Shown: one piece after another, positions 17,860 through 26,711 of the stretch
Layout of the letters: each line of letters starts with the position of its first letter
Numbering within the stretch: position 1 is the first letter of the stretch
Source: an uncultured Lachnospiraceae bacterium
Lineage (GTDB): Bacteria; Bacillota; Clostridia; Lachnospirales; Lachnospiraceae
Assembly (NCBI GenBank): GCA_946411695.1
Contig: CAMKEX010000001.1
Location: 1-64,000, forward strand
Direction of reading: 5' to 3'
DNA: 64,000 bases
Made by a program: the position numbers and the translations under genes
The notes under the pieces: generated by a model
What the model saw: the letters and a program-made list of their open reading frames with translations, nothing else
Told to the model about the DNA's origin: nothing
Databases searched by the model: none

Positions 17860-19218
17860 TTATTCCTTTATGCCGCCCTGATAGACGATTCCCTCCACCA
17901 GATATTCTTCTCCGTACAGGAAGACCATCATGGGAAGGACCATATAAATGACTGCGACTGCAAATGCCAGCGAGATCTCCCCCGAATTGATCTTGGAGAG
18001 AAATACGGAGAGAGGATGCAGCTGATCGTCTGAAAGAAGGATCAGCGGCTGTTCAACCATGTTCCAGTAGTCGATGAAAAGCAGGATCGCGATCGAGGCA
18101 ATGCCTCCGCGGCAGTTGGGCAGACAGATTTTCGTAAAAATCTGCCACTCTCCCGCGCCGTCGATCTCCGCAGCCTCATAAATGGACTTGGGGATCCTGC
18201 GCATATATTTGGTGAGCATGTAGACAGCGAAAGGCGAGAAGAAACCGGGAAGCCAGATCGCCCACCTCGTGTCCAGAATGTTCAGCCATTTTGATACCAG
18301 ATAGTTGGGCACCAGCGTGACCTGATAGGGCATGAGCATCAGGATGATATAGGCAAAAAAGATGATTTCCCTCACACGTCCCCTGTACCTGGCAAAGCCG
18401 TAGGAAGTCAGCGAGGCAATGGCCAGCTGAAAGACAACGATCGGAACTACATATAAAAAGGAGTTCCAGAACTTCAGCAGATATTCCGGACTGAGAATGA
18501 GGACCTTGAAATACTGTCCGAAGGACACGATGTCCGGAATAAATTTCAGGTTCACCGTACTGCTGATAAAGACGCGCACACCGTTTCTTTTCGCAAAGAT
18601 CACACCGTAATTGGCATTGATCTCGGACCTGGTCATCAGCGAATTCGTGATCGTGAGCACGATCGGCATCAGGAAGATCACCGCAAAAAAACCGATGACC
18701 GCGGTGCGGATGACCATGCGCAGGATCTCGATCCTGTTCTTTGTCCAGAATCTGCGTGCGCGGACACGGAGGTCCTTTCCGGACTCCCCTGCCTTCACTG
18801 TCAGTTTCGTCAATACGCTCGAGGCCGCACGGGAATCTTCCTCCCCGTCCCCATGGTCTTCGGCGGAAATCGTCTCTGCCTCCGCCCCGGCATCCTCTTC
18901 CGCGGAAAAAGCTTCTTCCGGTATATTGTCTGCAGCAGACTCTGCTGCCGGTCCGGCGGGATCGTCCTCTCCTGAAGACTCTGCTGCCGGCTCAGCGGAT
19001 GCGTCCTCTCCTGCCGGCTCAGCCTCCGCGTATTCATCGAAGGCATCCGTTTCAAACATATCCCCGGATTCCTCCGGGCTCAACTCTTCTTCTCTTGACA
19101 GAGGATACAGCTCCGATGAATCCGTATCATATTTTAACCGGTCTTTCACCCAGCCGGCAGCGCGTATCTTTTTAGAACGCTTCCTCTTGTCTCCGGGCAA
19201 TTTAGTCTCCCCCCTCAC
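17860..19218 (-). CDS. carbohydrate-type ABC permease (MalG-like) with acidic N-terminal extension
   Basis: The C-terminal 290 residues are a MalG-type binding-protein-dependent permease with six helices and an intact EAA loop, YEAAEIDGAGEWQIFTKICL, the contact site for an ABC ATPase. Uniquely, about 150 residues precede it: a basic start, then Ala/Glu/Asp-rich repeats (EPAAESSGEDDPAGPAAESA), then a basic stretch just before the first membrane helix. The GTG start overlaps the upstream stop in a GTGA, which argues for translational coupling and for the long N-terminus being real. A TTG after GGGGGGAG slightly downstream is an alternative. The substrate is not predictable. Confidence 0.88.
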   Translation of the reverse strand: MRGETKLPGDKRKRSKKIRAAGWVKDRLKYDTDSSELYPLSREEELSPEESGDMFETDAFDEYAEAEPAGEDASAEPAAESSGEDDPAGPAAESAADNIPEEAFSAEEDAGAEAETISAEDHGDGEEDSRAASSVLTKLTVKAGESGKDLRVRARRFWTKNRIEILRMVIRTAVIGFFAVIFLMPIVLTITNSLMTRSEINANYGVIFAKRNGVRVFISSTVNLKFIPDIVSFGQYFKVLILSPEYLLKFWNSFLYVVPIVVFQLAIASLTSYGFARYRGRVREIIFFAYIILMLMPYQVTLVPNYLVSKWLNILDTRWAIWLPGFFSPFAVYMLTKYMRRIPKSIYEAAEIDGAGEWQIFTKICLPNCRGGIASIAILLFIDYWNMVEQPLILLSDDQLHPLSVFLSKINSGEISLAFAVAVIYMVLPMMVFLYGEEYLVEGIVYQGGIKE

Positions 19219-20312
19219 TCAAGATCCCTAGCGAACCAGTCCTCTGTAAGGAAGAGGCTGCCGATCACGATGACCATAAAGATCGCCATCAGAACGGCCG
19301 CAGCACTGAGCTTCTGGTAATCCAGTGATTTAAAGGTGTTATTCATGAAATGCTGGAGCATATACAGTGCATCATAGGGATAATCTCCCGCCATCAGGTA
19401 GACCTCCCGGAATACCTTGAAGGAATTGATCAGGGACATAATCGTAACGAACATGATCGTAGACGAGAGATATCTGATTTTGATCAGCCAGAAAATCTGG
19501 AACTCCGAAGCACTTTCGAGACGCGCGACTTCAAGCTGATCCCTGGGGATGTTCGCCAGTCCCGACATAAACAGTATCATATTATATCCGAGGTTCTTCC
19601 ACAAAAACAGAAGAACAATGGGCACCTGGGCGTAGGCGGATTTGAGCCAGTCGATCTTGGCCCCCGACAGATGTCCCAGAAATACATTGACCAGTCCGTT
19701 GTAGTGGAAGAGGATCTGCCAGATCATGATGACCGAAGCAGTGGGCACCATCATAGGGCTGAGGAAAAAGGAACGGAAACGGCTCTTCCAGGGGAGCTTC
19801 TGTTCCATAATGACGGCCAGCAGAAGTGACAGTCCGACAGCCAGGGGCACGGCAACGATGGAAAACTTCAGGGTGTTGGCAACCGCGACACGGAATGCCT
19901 CATTTCTGAAAACCCTGCCGTAATTGGCCAGTCCGACAAATCTGTGGCGGATCGGATTGTCGATCATCGAATAATAGATGACCACAATAAAGGGCAGGAC
20001 AAAAAACAGACCGACACCGATGAGGCTGGGCGTCAGGAACATCCAGCTCACCCGGTTTTCTCGCCGCATTTTCGCGGAACGGTTGGTTCCCATAGAGGGC
20101 TTGTGAACGGGTTTCTCAGCCCGGCTTTTTCCGAGTCCGGGATGTCTGTCTTTTATGGAAGGACCTGTAGCGCTGCGAAGGCCTCTCTTTTCGGAAGGCC
20201 GGCCCGGTGACGGATCCAGTCCGTCCGCGTTTCTGCGCAGGTATCTGTTCAGTTTATCACCGATGTTCCGCAATCTGTGATCCGGACCATCTTTTCTGTT
20301 CAACATCTTCAT
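19215..20312 (-). CDS. carbohydrate-type ABC permease (MalF-like)
   Basis: First gene of the locus. After about 85 hydrophilic basic residues, six membrane helices form a MalF/UgpA-type permease (WMFLTPSLIGVGLFFVLPF, NTLKFSIVAVPLAVGLSLLL and others). The EAA loop is altered: EVARLESASEFQIFWLIKI has Glu-Ser where most members have Asp-Gly, so coupling to an ATPase may be weaker than for its MalG-like partner. No Shine-Dalgarno site is convincing at the ATG 20312 (or ATG 20306), so the N-terminus is less certain. No ATP-binding subunit is encoded nearby; a shared MsmK/MsmX-type ATPase elsewhere would be the conventional answer. Confidence 0.87.
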   Translation of the reverse strand: MKMLNRKDGPDHRLRNIGDKLNRYLRRNADGLDPSPGRPSEKRGLRSATGPSIKDRHPGLGKSRAEKPVHKPSMGTNRSAKMRRENRVSWMFLTPSLIGVGLFFVLPFIVVIYYSMIDNPIRHRFVGLANYGRVFRNEAFRVAVANTLKFSIVAVPLAVGLSLLLAVIMEQKLPWKSRFRSFFLSPMMVPTASVIMIWQILFHYNGLVNVFLGHLSGAKIDWLKSAYAQVPIVLLFLWKNLGYNMILFMSGLANIPRDQLEVARLESASEFQIFWLIKIRYLSSTIMFVTIMSLINSFKVFREVYLMAGDYPYDALYMLQHFMNNTFKSLDYQKLSAAAVLMAIFMVIVIGSLFLTEDWFARDLE

Positions 20313-20486
20313 GATCAGTAAACATTCCGCAGTTTTTGCTGGAACAGGACAGGTTTCTCAAGTGCACATAGTTCCGCACATATAAAACTATAATAATTCA
20401 TTTTTTCATTTTTGAATATACCTGAGCCCATCTTTTCACACAAAAAACGTAAAAAAATGGAGAAAATTCACATACAAAACACAATA

Positions 20487-20504
20487 TGTACGCTAATTCG
20501 TACA
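20487..20504. promoter_or_regulatory. 6-6-6 dyad upstream of the permease operon
   Basis: TGTACG, six bases, CGTACA. It lies in AT-rich DNA 175 bases before the MalF-like start and has the form of an operator for a dimeric regulator. No regulator gene is adjacent. Confidence 0.4.
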
Positions 20505-20517
20505 ATAAAAGACTACA

Positions 20518-20600
20518 TCTGCCCTTCAGAAAGGGCAGGCAGCTGCACCCCCGCATAGACGCGGCTGCAGAATACGGGCCCGTAACCTGCCGGGCACGAG
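20518..20600 (-). other. GC-rich structured spacer in the 20313-20800 gap
   Basis: The 488-base gap between the MalF-like gene and gpmI holds no plausible ORF. On the minus strand GGCAGG (20586-20591) can pair with CCTGCC (20534-20539) around two inner hairpins, TACGGGCCCGTA and CTGCA...TGCAG. A further hairpin, GCCC-TTTCTGAA-GGGC, sits next to them (20521-20536). This would be a three-way-junction RNA in the leader of the permease operon. I do not recognise a known riboswitch core. Confidence 0.3.
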
Positions 20601-20698
20601 CCTTTGGCCGCCGTCTCCCCTTCCCTTTATAACTAAACCGACGCAGCGTTTTGTGTCCGTGTTACCCTCCGCAGACATTGTTCACACACCTTTCACAC

Positions 20699-20746
20699 GA
20701 AAAAAACAGGCTCCGTCGGATCATCAGATCCGTTCGGGAGCCTGTC
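20699..20746 (-). terminator. intrinsic terminator of gpmI
   Basis: On the minus strand ACAGGCTCC and its complement enclose an inner GGATC/GATCC stem, followed by seven T. It lies 55 bases after the gpmI stop. Confidence 0.92.
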
Positions 20747-20800
20747 TCTGTACAGCTTATTATTTCATCTTATCTGATCCCAGGCGGGTGAAAGGGGGCA

Positions 20801-22348
20801 TCAGGCCTTTTTCACCAGGAGAGATCTGCCGGTCATTTCTTTGGGCTGTTCCTTGCCCATCACTTCGATCAGAGTGGGGACGATATCCGCCAGGACGCCG
20901 TCCTCGGCAATGGTGTAATCCTTGTCATAATTGACGAGAATGAAGGGAACCGGATTGGTGGTGTGCGCAGTGTGGGGAGCGCCGGTCTCATAGTTGACCA
21001 TCTGCTCGCAGTTGCCGTGGTCAGCGCAGATGAAGAGGACGCCGCCCTTGGCGATGATCGCATCCACTGCCTTGCCGACACATTCGTCGACAACTTCGAC
21101 TGCCTTGATGGCTGCCGGCAGAACACCGGTGTGGCCGACCATGTCGGGGTTGGCGAAATTGATGACGATGGCATCATACTGATCGGAATCGATCGCCGCG
21201 AGGAGTTTGTCAAGCACACCGTAGGCGCTCATCTCGGGCTTCAGGTCATAGGTCGGGACATCCTTGGGGGAACGGACCAGGATCCTGTCCTCACCCTCAT
21301 TGGGATCCTCGACGCCGCCGTTGAAGAAGAAAGTGACGTGCGCGTATTTCTCGGTCTCGGCGATCCTCGCCTGCTTCATGCCCTGGGCTGCCAGCCACTC
21401 ACCGAAGGTGTTGGTGACATCGACCTTCTTGAAGGCGATCTCCTTGTTGGGGATCTCGGGATCATAGTCCTTGAAGCATACGAAGAAAACTTTCTTCCTG
21501 GGGCCTCTGTCAAAGAAATTGAAATCATTGTCGCAGAAGCAGTGTGTGATCTCACGCGCACGGTCAGGGCGGAAGTTGAAGAAGACCACGGAGTCGCCGT
21601 CCTTGATCATGGAGACGGGCTTGTCACCGTCCATGATGACAGTGGGCTTCACGAACTCATCGGACTCGTCGCGGTCATAGGAAGCCTGAATGGCCTCTGC
21701 GGAACTGTTGGCCTTGACGCCTTCGCCCTTTGTCAGCGCATCGTATGCGATCTGGACGCGGTCATAGTTGTTGTCACGGTCCATCGCGTAGTAACGGCCG
21801 CTGATCATGGCGATCTTACCGACGCCGATCTCTTTCATCTTCTCCTCGAGCTGAGCGAGGAAATCGATACCGCTTCTGGGAGGTGTGTCGCGGCCGTCCA
21901 GGAAGCAGTCTACATAGACTCTGTCGAGACCGTTGCGCTTGGCCATTTCAAGGAGAGCGTACAGATGCGTGTTGTGGCTGTGAACACCGCCGTCGGACAG
22001 AAGACCGAAGAGATGCAGATCCGAATTGCGGATCTTGCAGTTATTGATTGCCGCGAGAATCTCAGGATTCTCAAAGAACTCACCGTCCTGGATTTCCTTT
22101 GTGATCCTTGTCAGTTCCTGATAGACGATACGGCCTGCGCCCATATTCATATGGCCGACTTCCGAGTTGCCCATCTGACCGTCCGGAAGACCTACCGACA
22201 TGCCGCTGGCATAGCCCTTCTGAAAGGGATATTCAGCCATCAGTCTGTCCATTACAGGCGTTTTCGCCATTGCAATCGCATTTGCCTCGGGGTTGTCATT
22301 TAATCCATAGCCGTCCAGGATCATTAAAACTACAGGTCTGTGACTCAT
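20801..22348 (-). CDS. gpmI: 2,3-bisphosphoglycerate-independent phosphoglycerate mutase
   Basis: Interconverts 3- and 2-phosphoglycerate in glycolysis using two metal ions and a phosphoserine intermediate. Signatures: VLMILDGYGLND (metal Asp), GQMGNSEVGHMNMG with the nucleophilic Ser, DGRDTPPRSG, SGRYYAMDRD and the C-terminal FICADHGNCEQM and GAPHTAHTTNPVP metal ligands. The 515-residue length is normal. The second of two close ATGs (22348) has AGGAG nine bases upstream, whereas the first is too close. Monocistronic: its own promoter at 22512-22540 and terminator at 20699-20746. Confidence 0.98.
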   Translation of the reverse strand: MSHRPVVLMILDGYGLNDNPEANAIAMAKTPVMDRLMAEYPFQKGYASGMSVGLPDGQMGNSEVGHMNMGAGRIVYQELTRITKEIQDGEFFENPEILAAINNCKIRNSDLHLFGLLSDGGVHSHNTHLYALLEMAKRNGLDRVYVDCFLDGRDTPPRSGIDFLAQLEEKMKEIGVGKIAMISGRYYAMDRDNNYDRVQIAYDALTKGEGVKANSSAEAIQASYDRDESDEFVKPTVIMDGDKPVSMIKDGDSVVFFNFRPDRAREITHCFCDNDFNFFDRGPRKKVFFVCFKDYDPEIPNKEIAFKKVDVTNTFGEWLAAQGMKQARIAETEKYAHVTFFFNGGVEDPNEGEDRILVRSPKDVPTYDLKPEMSAYGVLDKLLAAIDSDQYDAIVINFANPDMVGHTGVLPAAIKAVEVVDECVGKAVDAIIAKGGVLFICADHGNCEQMVNYETGAPHTAHTTNPVPFILVNYDKDYTIAEDGVLADIVPTLIEVMGKEQPKEMTGRSLLVKKA

Positions 22349-22511
22349 ACACATCTCTCCTTTTCTACACGGTTCCTTTTTGTTTCCGAAACAGGTAAGG
22401 CCTCACAAAATACACAGGGAACTTCCTGTCCGGACCCAATCGTACACTGCAGGCTTTCCCAGCCCTGTGCCTTACCCCCGGCACAGCTTTGCATACATCT
22501 TTCGTCAAATT

Positions 22512-22540
22512 ATTTTACTACGAAAAGACGCACAGTTCAA
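22512..22540 (-). promoter_or_regulatory. gpmI promoter
   Basis: TTGAAC, 17 bases, TAAAAT, about 164 bases before the gpmI ATG. It lies in the 388-base gpmI-glnN divergent region, which holds no other gene. Confidence 0.65.
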
Positions 22541-22647
22541 CAAAAACAGCTTTCGACTCTGTACTTGAAGACAGGAATCGTGCCCGATCAGGCAAATCCG
22601 CACCATTCCGGTCCCGGCAGCTGCAGAGAAGTTGTAAAAACGATTTG

Positions 22648-22676
22648 TTGCGCTGAACACTGCTTTTGAGTATAAT
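22648..22676 (+). promoter_or_regulatory. glnN promoter
   Basis: TTGCGC, 17 bases, TATAAT, about 60 bases before the glnN ATG and followed by a GGAGG ribosome-binding site. No GlnR-type operator was recognised. Confidence 0.65.
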
Positions 22677-22736
22677 GCGACTATCTGTAAAAAATAAAAG
22701 ACTCTCTAATATGAACATCAACGGAGGTTTCTGCAT

Positions 22737-24830
22737 ATGAGCAAAGAATCCCGGCGTCTTCCCGATCTGTTCGGAAGCATGGTCTTTGACGAAGAGACCA
22801 TGAAGGACCGGCTCTCCCCTTCCTGTTACAAGGCATGGAAGAAATCGGTCTCCGACTCCATTCCCCTTGACATCTCAACAGCCAACGAAATCGCGGAGGC
22901 GATGAAACAGTGGGCAGTCGAAAAAGGCGCGACCCACTATACACACTGGTTCCAGCCCATGACAGGCGTCACCGCCGAAAAACACGACAGCTTTATCCAG
23001 CCTGCCGGCGGCGGCAGAGTCGTCATGGAATTTTCCGGCAAGGAGCTGGTCCGCGGCGAATCCGATGCCTCCTCTTTCCCTTCCGGCGGCCTTCGGGCAA
23101 CCTTCGAGGCCCGCGGCTACACAGCATGGGATCCCACATCCTTCGCTTTTATTAAGGAAAAGTCTCTGTGCATTCCCACAATCTTCTGTTCCTATTCGGG
23201 ACATGCACTGGACAAAAAGATGCCCCTTCTGCGCTCCATGGACGCAGTCAGCAAAGAGGCTGTCCGCATCCTGCGTCTGTTCGGAAACAACACTGCCAAG
23301 CGTGTCATCGCCCAGGTGGGTTCCGAGCAGGAATATTTCCTGATCGACAAAGAACTGTACAAGCAGAGGGAAGACCTGATCATGACCGGCCGGACCCTCA
23401 TCGGCGCCAAACCGCCCCGCGGCCAGGAACTGGAGGACCACTACTACGGCGCGATCCGCCCCCGCGTGCAGTCCTATATGCAGGACCTGGACAATGAACT
23501 CTGGAAACTCGGCGTCCTGTCCAAGACCAAGCACAATGAAGTGGCTCCCTCCCAGCATGAGATGGCGCCTATTTTCACCGACGCCAACATGGCATGCGAC
23601 CAGAACCAGATCACCATGGAGATGATGAAAAAGGTGGCCGACCGCCACGGTCTGGTCTGCCTGCTGCACGAGAAGCCCTTCGCAGGCGTGAACGGCTCCG
23701 GCAAGCATGACAACTGGTCCCTCGGCACAGACACCGGCGAAAATCTCTTCAAGCCCGGATCCACTCCCCGTGAAAACGCCCAGTTCCTGCTGTTTCTGAC
23801 CGCCTTCATCAAGGGCGTCGACGAATACCAGGATATGCTCCGCGCCACAGTCGCCACCCCCGGCAATGACCACCGCCTGGGTGCTCAGGAGGCTCCGCCC
23901 GCTGTTGTTTCCATTTTCATGGGCGAGGAACTGAGCGCCGTCATCGAATCCATCATCGACGACACCGCCTACACCAATGCAGGCAAGCGCACCCTGGCCA
24001 TCGGCGTCGACACCATGCCGCCCATTCCCATGGACAATACCGACCGCAACCGCACCTCGCCCATGGCTTTCACCGGCAACAAGTTTGAGTTCCGCATGGT
24101 AGGTTCCTCTCTCTCCATTTCCGGTCCCAACATCGTCCTCAACACCATGATGGCCGAGGAACTGGGCCGGTTCGCCGACGAGCTGGAAAAGTCCGATGAC
24201 TTCCACCACGATCTCAATGCCCTGATCCGCCGGGAACTGACTGCCCACAAACGCATTATTTTTGACGGCAACGGCTATGACGAGGCATGGATCGAGGAAG
24301 CCAAACGCCGCGGTCTCTGCAACAACATCTCCACTGTGGATGCTCTGCCGGCCTATATCACCGACAAGAATATCGAACTCTTTACCAGCCACTCGATCTA
24401 CACGCGCGATGAGGTCTATGCCCGCTACAACATCCACGTGGAGAACTATACCGCCACCATCTCCATGGAGGCCAGGACCCTGATCGACATGCTGCGCAAA
24501 GAGATCCTTCCCGCCGTCTCACGATACGGCTCCACGCTCTGCCGCGGTGTCGAGAAGCGCAAAGCACTGGGCTTCCCCGCCAAATATGAAGAGATGAACG
24601 CCCTCAACAACTGCATGCTGACCGACTGTCTGAGCGATGCCTGCGACAAACTTGAAAAAGACCTCCGCATTGTTCCCTCGGATCCGGAAGAAGCCATGCG
24701 CTACTGCCACACCGTCATTGTACCGGACATGAACGAGTGCCGCAGCTTCGCCGATGAGCTTGAGTCCATCACCGCCCGCGATGCATGGCCGATCCCCGTC
24801 TACTCCGATCTCCTCTTCAGCGAGATCTGA
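22737..24830 (+). CDS. glnN: glutamine synthetase type III
   Basis: ATP-dependent synthesis of glutamine from glutamate and ammonia. At 697 residues it fits the long GSIII class, not the roughly 450-residue GlnA. GSIII landmarks include the N-terminal FGSMVFDEETMKDRL, the SFPSGGLRATFEARGYTAWD segment, AQVGSEQEYFLID, the active-site loop KHNEVAPSQHEMAPIF, GVNGSGKHDNWSLG, and NDHRLGAQEAPPAVVSIF. It has strong codon bias toward C-ending codons, consistent with high expression. The ATG has GGAGG upstream. Monocistronic, with a promoter 60 bases upstream and a terminator 45 bases after the stop. Confidence 0.97.
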   Translation: MSKESRRLPDLFGSMVFDEETMKDRLSPSCYKAWKKSVSDSIPLDISTANEIAEAMKQWAVEKGATHYTHWFQPMTGVTAEKHDSFIQPAGGGRVVMEFSGKELVRGESDASSFPSGGLRATFEARGYTAWDPTSFAFIKEKSLCIPTIFCSYSGHALDKKMPLLRSMDAVSKEAVRILRLFGNNTAKRVIAQVGSEQEYFLIDKELYKQREDLIMTGRTLIGAKPPRGQELEDHYYGAIRPRVQSYMQDLDNELWKLGVLSKTKHNEVAPSQHEMAPIFTDANMACDQNQITMEMMKKVADRHGLVCLLHEKPFAGVNGSGKHDNWSLGTDTGENLFKPGSTPRENAQFLLFLTAFIKGVDEYQDMLRATVATPGNDHRLGAQEAPPAVVSIFMGEELSAVIESIIDDTAYTNAGKRTLAIGVDTMPPIPMDNTDRNRTSPMAFTGNKFEFRMVGSSLSISGPNIVLNTMMAEELGRFADELEKSDDFHHDLNALIRRELTAHKRIIFDGNGYDEAWIEEAKRRGLCNNISTVDALPAYITDKNIELFTSHSIYTRDEVYARYNIHVENYTATISMEARTLIDMLRKEILPAVSRYGSTLCRGVEKRKALGFPAKYEEMNALNNCMLTDCLSDACDKLEKDLRIVPSDPEEAMRYCHTVIVPDMNECRSFADELESITARDAWPIPVYSDLLFSEI

Positions 24831-24875
24831 CGGATCCCTAAAGGGATCAGCCCTTTCAATCAGATCATATTCAAA

Positions 24876-24916
24876 AATCCCTGCTGCACCAGTCCGGCGC
24901 CGCAGGGATTTTTTTG
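24876..24916 (+). terminator. intrinsic terminator of glnN
   Basis: ATCCCTGC and GCAGGGAT flank a 17-base loop and are followed by seven T. Confidence 0.9.
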
Positions 24917-25197
24917 ATATTGTTTTTAAAAAAACAGGCATTTTATGCTGATTTTAGTGATATTAGTGTGGATCCGGAGCTCTCCCCTGAGTTCCCCTAA
25001 GTTTCCCCTGAGTTTCGCCCGAGCCCTGCGCCATGAAGGATAAACACATGCAGGGGGATTACAAATTGTATGGGGCCTGCAGAAGGCAAAGAAATGCAGG
25101 CGCAGGATTGATTATAGATGACGCAGGAATGCAAGACAGTACAGGATTCCGACATGCGATGGAATACAGAAGGCGCGGGAATGCAGGCAGTGCAGGA
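24917..25197. repeat. non-coding spacer with degenerate short repeats
   Basis: No convincing gene between the glnN terminator and thiN. At 24983-25024 an 11-base unit, CCCCTGAGTTT, recurs about four times with drift. From about 25090 to 25195 the word GCAGGAATGCA and close variants recur irregularly. An ORF reading into this stretch from 25033 has no family resemblance and lies opposite the thiN 3' end, so I do not call it. Confidence 0.5.
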
Positions 25198-26058
25198 TCA
25201 CTGAGGGATCCTTTCAAGCTCAGAGGGGTCCGGCATCCCCGGAGCTGCCGCGCCCTGCACCGGGACGCTTTCTGCGTTTTCGCCCGGCAGGGACCCCTTC
25301 TCTCCGGCTCTTCTCTTTTCCCGTCTGATGATCTCGGATTCGCTTTTCTCCAGGATCATCAGGGCAAGGCCCTCCCGGACCGTCACTGACGCGCGGCCGG
25401 AAGCCGTGCCGCGCACCGTGTCCGCGTTCACTTCATTGCTCACGCCCACCGGGAATGTATTGGTAACAGTAACCTCCGAGAGAGGATATTTCATTCCCTT
25501 CAGAGTGACGCCAGTCACCTCCCTGTCCAGGGCAAAGAAGGAAAAAGTTCCTTCATAATCCGCCGGCAGCAGCACTGTCTCGCCGCCGATGACCGCAGCC
25601 AGCGTCGTTTTTCCGATCAGGTATCCTTCCGCGCCCTCTTCCTTCAGCCAGGAAAGGGTCTGCAGATTGGCGACAGTGTGATCGAGCCGCCCGCCCAGAG
25701 CGCCGTAGAACAGGATCTCTCTGCAGCCCCGCTCCAGACACATCCGCGCCGCGTAGATCGTGTCCGTATCGTCCTTCTCACAGGGAAGCCTGAGCAGACA
25801 GCCCGGATGCACGGCTTCGAATTCATCCAGATAGGGTCGGAACCTGTCTTCCAGTGAATCAAAATCCCCCAGGACAAGATCGGGCATGATCCCCTGGGCC
25901 AGGAGTCTGGGCAGGCCGCCGTCCACGGCAACGACAAGGGGATCCTCCCTGCAATATTCAAAAGCCTTCGCAGAACGAAGGCTTTTGTGTTTTTCCCCGA
26001 CCGGAATCGGGATCGGTTCATATTCACCGGCGCACATCAGGATTGCACGTCTCATCAT
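25198..26058 (-). CDS. thiN: thiamine diphosphokinase
   Basis: Transfers pyrophosphate from ATP to thiamine to give thiamine diphosphate. Signatures: VAVDGGLPRLL, PDLVLGDFDSL, EKDDTDTIYAA and YGALGGRLDHTVANLQ, then the C-terminal thiamine-binding sandwich (GTFSFFALD, TVTNTFPVGVSNE). About 45 residues of charged, Pro-rich tail after the normal end (from about SEIIRREKRR) are not part of the family. ATGATGA at 26058 overlaps the pgsA stop, so the two genes are translationally coupled. Only the tail lacks conservation by eye; the call itself is firm. Confidence 0.93.
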   Translation of the reverse strand: MMRRAILMCAGEYEPIPIPVGEKHKSLRSAKAFEYCREDPLVVAVDGGLPRLLAQGIMPDLVLGDFDSLEDRFRPYLDEFEAVHPGCLLRLPCEKDDTDTIYAARMCLERGCREILFYGALGGRLDHTVANLQTLSWLKEEGAEGYLIGKTTLAAVIGGETVLLPADYEGTFSFFALDREVTGVTLKGMKYPLSEVTVTNTFPVGVSNEVNADTVRGTASGRASVTVREGLALMILEKSESEIIRREKRRAGEKGSLPGENAESVPVQGAAAPGMPDPSELERIPQ

Positions 26059-26597
26059 TTTGTCTCCATGGTACGGACTACATCCATATTCTGAGCGATA
26101 TAGGTCACAAGGGAAACGATGGTCAGCACCAGAGCAACCCACATCACGATCGTGGTCACCATCTGCAGCGCAGGGATATTCATGATCATGAGGATGATCA
26201 TGATCATCTGGAAGGTTGTCTTCCATTTGCCCCAGTAATTTGCCGCAATGACGATCCCATGCTCGGTAGCGATCAGCCTGAAGCCGCTGATGATAAATTC
26301 TCTCGCCACAATGATCACAACGATCCAGGAGGGAATCCTGCCCAGTTCGATCAGGCAGATCATACCGGAAATGGTCAGGATCTTGTCGGCCAGAGGATCC
26401 ATAAACTTTCCGAAGGTAGTCACCAGATTGCGGCTGCGGGCAATATAGCCGTCCAGCAGGTCTGTCAGCGACGCAACGATGAAAAGCACCAGAGCGATCC
26501 ATTTCATTGTTTCCGTTGTCTTGGAAAGAAGCAGGAAGACGACAAAAAACGGAACCAGAATAACTCGAAGCACAGTCAGTTTATTCGGCAGATTCAT
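26055..26597 (-). CDS. pgsA: CDP-diacylglycerol-glycerol-3-phosphate 3-phosphatidyltransferase
   Basis: Membrane enzyme for the committed step of phosphatidylglycerol synthesis. The CDP-alcohol phosphotransferase motif is present as DLLDGYIARSRNLVTTFGKF with MDPLAD directly after it, supplying all expected Asp residues. Four or more hydrophobic segments; 180 residues, normal length. GGGAGGG lies before the ATG. It follows rimO by 114 bases and overlaps thiN by 4 bases. Confidence 0.96.
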   Translation of the reverse strand: MNLPNKLTVLRVILVPFFVVFLLLSKTTETMKWIALVLFIVASLTDLLDGYIARSRNLVTTFGKFMDPLADKILTISGMICLIELGRIPSWIVVIIVAREFIISGFRLIATEHGIVIAANYWGKWKTTFQMIMIILMIMNIPALQMVTTIVMWVALVLTIVSLVTYIAQNMDVVRTMETK

Positions 26598-26711
26598 AAT
26601 ACCCTCCCATCGGTCCGGTGGATTCCCGGCCGTTTTGCTTTACAAAAAACATGAACTACAGGGCGCATATCCGTACGATTACGACCAGATCCGGTTCTGC
26701 CTGCGGGAAAG

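Noticed and set aside
11508-20312. Calling the locus a sugar ABC importer outright
   Set aside because: The adaptor and MacB-like core are not parts of such importers and no ATPase is present, so the specific call was withheld.
22875-24437. 520-codon minus-strand frame inside glnN
   Set aside because: Antisense shadow of a highly codon-biased gene; Gly/Asp/Val-rich with no domain.
25033-25389. 118-codon plus-strand ORF after glnN
   Set aside because: Lies after the glnN terminator, contains degenerate repeats, overlaps thiN and has no family resemblance.
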